From contig JABIYQ010000039.1 of NCBI GenBank assembly GCA_018702715.1, positions 1 through 15,292 of the forward strand: a DNA stretch of 15,292 nt. The letters are read 5' to 3'. Made by a program: the position numbers and the translations under genes. The stretch is from Desulfobacula sp. (GTDB lineage: Bacteria; Desulfobacterota; Desulfobacteria; Desulfobacterales; Desulfobacteraceae). The notes under the pieces were generated by a model. The model saw nothing but the letters and a program-made list of their open reading frames with translations, was not told where the DNA came from and did not search any database. Shown one piece after another: positions 13,797 through 15,292 of the stretch. Positions within the stretch are counted from its first letter, which is position 1. Every line of letters starts with the position of its first letter.

Positions 13797-15170
13797 ATGA
13801 GGACCAAAAAGTTTGTTTTATCTGATCAGGACATGCCCAGAAAATGGTACAACATCATGGCAGACCTGCCCAATGGAATGGAACCACCTCTTCATCCCGG
13901 AACCGGACAGCCCTGTGGACCTGAGGATCTTGCGCCGATTTTCCCCATGAATCTGATTGAACAGGAAGTGAGTACTGAAAGATGGATTGACATCCCTGAA
14001 GAAGTCCTGGACAAATATGCAATCTGGCGCCCTTCTCCTCTTTACCGGGCTCACAATCTTGAAAAAGCACTTGATACCCCTGCAAAAATCTATTTTAAAA
14101 ATGAAGGCGTCAGCCCTGCAGGAAGCCACAAACCTAACACTGCCATTGCCCAGGCCTATTATAACAAGCTGGCTGGTACTAAAAAAATTACCACGGAAAC
14201 AGGCGCAGGACAATGGGGCAGTGCCTTGTCAATGTGCTGCTCATTTTTTGGCATTGAGTGCAAGGTGTTCATGGTAAAGATTTCCTATAATCAAAAACCC
14301 TATCGCCGCTTGATGATGGAAACATGGGGAGCCAATTGTACAGCAAGCCCCAGCAGTGAAACTGTAGCAGGGCGCTCTATCCTGGAAAAAACTCCGGATT
14401 CTCCGGGCAGTCTTGGCATGGCTATCAGTGAAGCAGTTGAAGCAGCTGTTGGTGATGAAACAACCAAATATGCTCTGGGCAGTGTGCTCAATCATGTAAT
14501 GATCCATCAAAGCATCATCGGTCTTGAAGCCCAAAAGCAAATGGAAATGGCAGGAGACTATCCCGATATCGTAATCGGCAGTGCCGGCGGTGGAAGTAAT
14601 TTTGCAGGTCTTGCCGCCACCTTTGCCCGGGATAAAATAAACGGCAAGGATATTGACATTATTGCTGTGGAGCCCAGTTCCTGTCCCACCCTGACAAGGG
14701 GTCCCTTTGCCTATGATTTCGGTGATACTGTCCAGATGACACCATTGCTGCCCATGCATACCCTAGGTCATAATTTTGTTCCAGCACCCATACATGCAGG
14801 GGGTCTGCGATACCATGGCATGGCGCCTATTGTAAGCCAGCTTGTTCTGGACGGAATCGTTAGACCGGAATCCATCCAGCAAATGGAAACATTTAAGGCA
14901 GGCATGGCCTTTGCCAGGTCTGAAGGTTATATCTCAGCTCCTGAATGCAACCATGCCGTTGCCATGACCATTCGAGAAGCCCTTAAAGCCAAGGAAGAGG
15001 GCAAGGAAAAAACCATCCTCTTTAACTGGAGCGGCCACGGTCTTGTTGATCTTGGTGCCTATGAAGGTTATTTCAGAGGTCAGCTTTCCGACCATGACCT
15101 GCCTCAGGAAGAAATTGATGCAGCATTAAAAGATATTGAACCCTTACCCAAGCCCAAACAGGCAACCTGA
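13797..15170 (+). CDS. trpB: TrpB2-type tryptophan synthase beta-like PLP enzyme, copy 2
   Basis: The protein is 457 aa, collinear with copy 1 without gaps. It retains K112 (GSHKPNTA), E134 (TETGAGQWG) and the phosphate loop GSAGGGSNF at 261-269. Differences cluster in surface-like patches (residues 186-202, 215-222, 272-278 and the last 40 residues), while the active-site segments are the same. Many third codon positions differ from copy 1, so the duplication is not recent and both copies have been under selection. A strong ribosome site, AGGAGGAG, precedes the ATG. It follows the PGDH-like gene by 62 nt, so the enzymes may share a route from 3-phosphoglycerate through phosphoserine or serine to tryptophan or another beta-substituted product. 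A serine deaminase or indole salvage role is also possible. Confidence 0.92.
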   Translation: MRTKKFVLSDQDMPRKWYNIMADLPNGMEPPLHPGTGQPCGPEDLAPIFPMNLIEQEVSTERWIDIPEEVLDKYAIWRPSPLYRAHNLEKALDTPAKIYFKNEGVSPAGSHKPNTAIAQAYYNKLAGTKKITTETGAGQWGSALSMCCSFFGIECKVFMVKISYNQKPYRRLMMETWGANCTASPSSETVAGRSILEKTPDSPGSLGMAISEAVEAAVGDETTKYALGSVLNHVMIHQSIIGLEAQKQMEMAGDYPDIVIGSAGGGSNFAGLAATFARDKINGKDIDIIAVEPSSCPTLTRGPFAYDFGDTVQMTPLLPMHTLGHNFVPAPIHAGGLRYHGMAPIVSQLVLDGIVRPESIQQMETFKAGMAFARSEGYISAPECNHAVAMTIREALKAKEEGKEKTILFNWSGHGLVDLGAYEGYFRGQLSDHDLPQEEIDAALKDIEPLPKPKQAT

Positions 15171-15185
15171 TTAAATCTTTAACTG

Positions 15186-15231
15186 CAACCCCGGGGTAAA
15201 CTGCCATAGCATTGGTCATAACCCGGGGTTG
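15186..15231 (+). terminator. Hairpin after TrpB2 copy 2
   Basis: CAACCCCGGG (15186-15195) pairs perfectly with CCCGGGGTTG (15222-15231) around a 26-nt loop, 16 nt after the stop. TCTTTCAG follows rather than a T-run. It is a GC-rich stem in a position that suits transcription termination. Confidence 0.5.
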
Positions 15232-15272
15232 TCTTTCAGTCGGTTTCAGTCGGGGTCAGGCCTGCATAGTTG

Positions 15273-15292
15273 GCTTTATTGAAGAATAAAGC
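15273..15292. terminator. 8-bp stem with tetraloop at the window edge
   Basis: GCTTTATT (15273-15280) and AATAAAGC (15285-15292) form a perfect stem around GAAG. The right arm ends on the last base of the window, so a longer stem or a T-run may follow outside. A direct repeat of TTTCAGTCGG lies just before it (around 15234-15253). Confidence 0.35.

Overview
The window reads as a chromosomal segment of a strictly anaerobic or microaerophobic delta-proteobacterium, most likely a sulfate reducer of the Desulfobacteraceae type (Desulfobacula/Desulfobacter-like). This is an inference from several things: AT-rich DNA, a rubrerythrin, a YqeC plus MocA-like pair typical of selenium/molybdenum hydroxylase maturation, TrpB2-type tryptophan synthase beta paralogues, a DOMON protein, and an intergenic repeat of a kind I associate with that group. 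No rRNA, tRNA, CRISPR array, integrase or transposase was seen.

Left part (1-6064). Positions 1-363 hold no gene but contain a perfect palindromic hairpin. A minus-strand operon follows, read from 2473 down to 364: a UbiA-family prenyltransferase, a small exported Met/Cys-rich FixH/YtkA-like protein, and a TauE/SafE-type (DsbD_2-like) membrane protein whose ATG overlaps the preceding stop (TAATG). A divergent spacer (2474-2714) separates this from plus-strand ubiG-like methyltransferase and rubrerythrin genes. Convergent to these is a minus-strand pair: a TIM-barrel sugar isomerase-like protein followed by a 3-dehydroquinate-synthase-like protein resembling EboD. UbiA-like, AroB-like and TIM-barrel genes close together recall the ebo clusters of cyanobacteria, algae and other bacteria, but here with a UbiG-type methyltransferase and without eboA, eboB or eboF in view. 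This is the best candidate for an undescribed pathway (perhaps a prenylated or methylated cyclitol), and it remains a hypothesis.

Middle (6251-8865). A secreted DOMON-domain protein (minus, TTG start) is divergent from yqeC and a mocA-like nucleotidyltransferase (plus). The yqeC gene carries an in-frame 12-bp minisatellite. Positions 8390-8865 are non-coding and contain a roughly 186-bp repeat-like element bounded by 18-bp inverted arms.

Right part (8866-15170), all plus strand. Two TrpB2 paralogues (about 91% identical by hand count, 457 aa each) flank two groups. The first is a tightly packed three-gene unit: a small Cys-rich protein, a COG3910-type ATPase and a V4R-LuxR regulator. The second begins at a sigma70-like promoter and encodes an ACT-less 3-phosphoglycerate-dehydrogenase-like enzyme followed by the second TrpB2. 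The PGDH-TrpB2 pairing suggests that serine or phosphoserine supply is linked to indole/tryptophan chemistry, with the V4R regulator as a possible aromatic-ligand sensor. The window ends with two hairpins.
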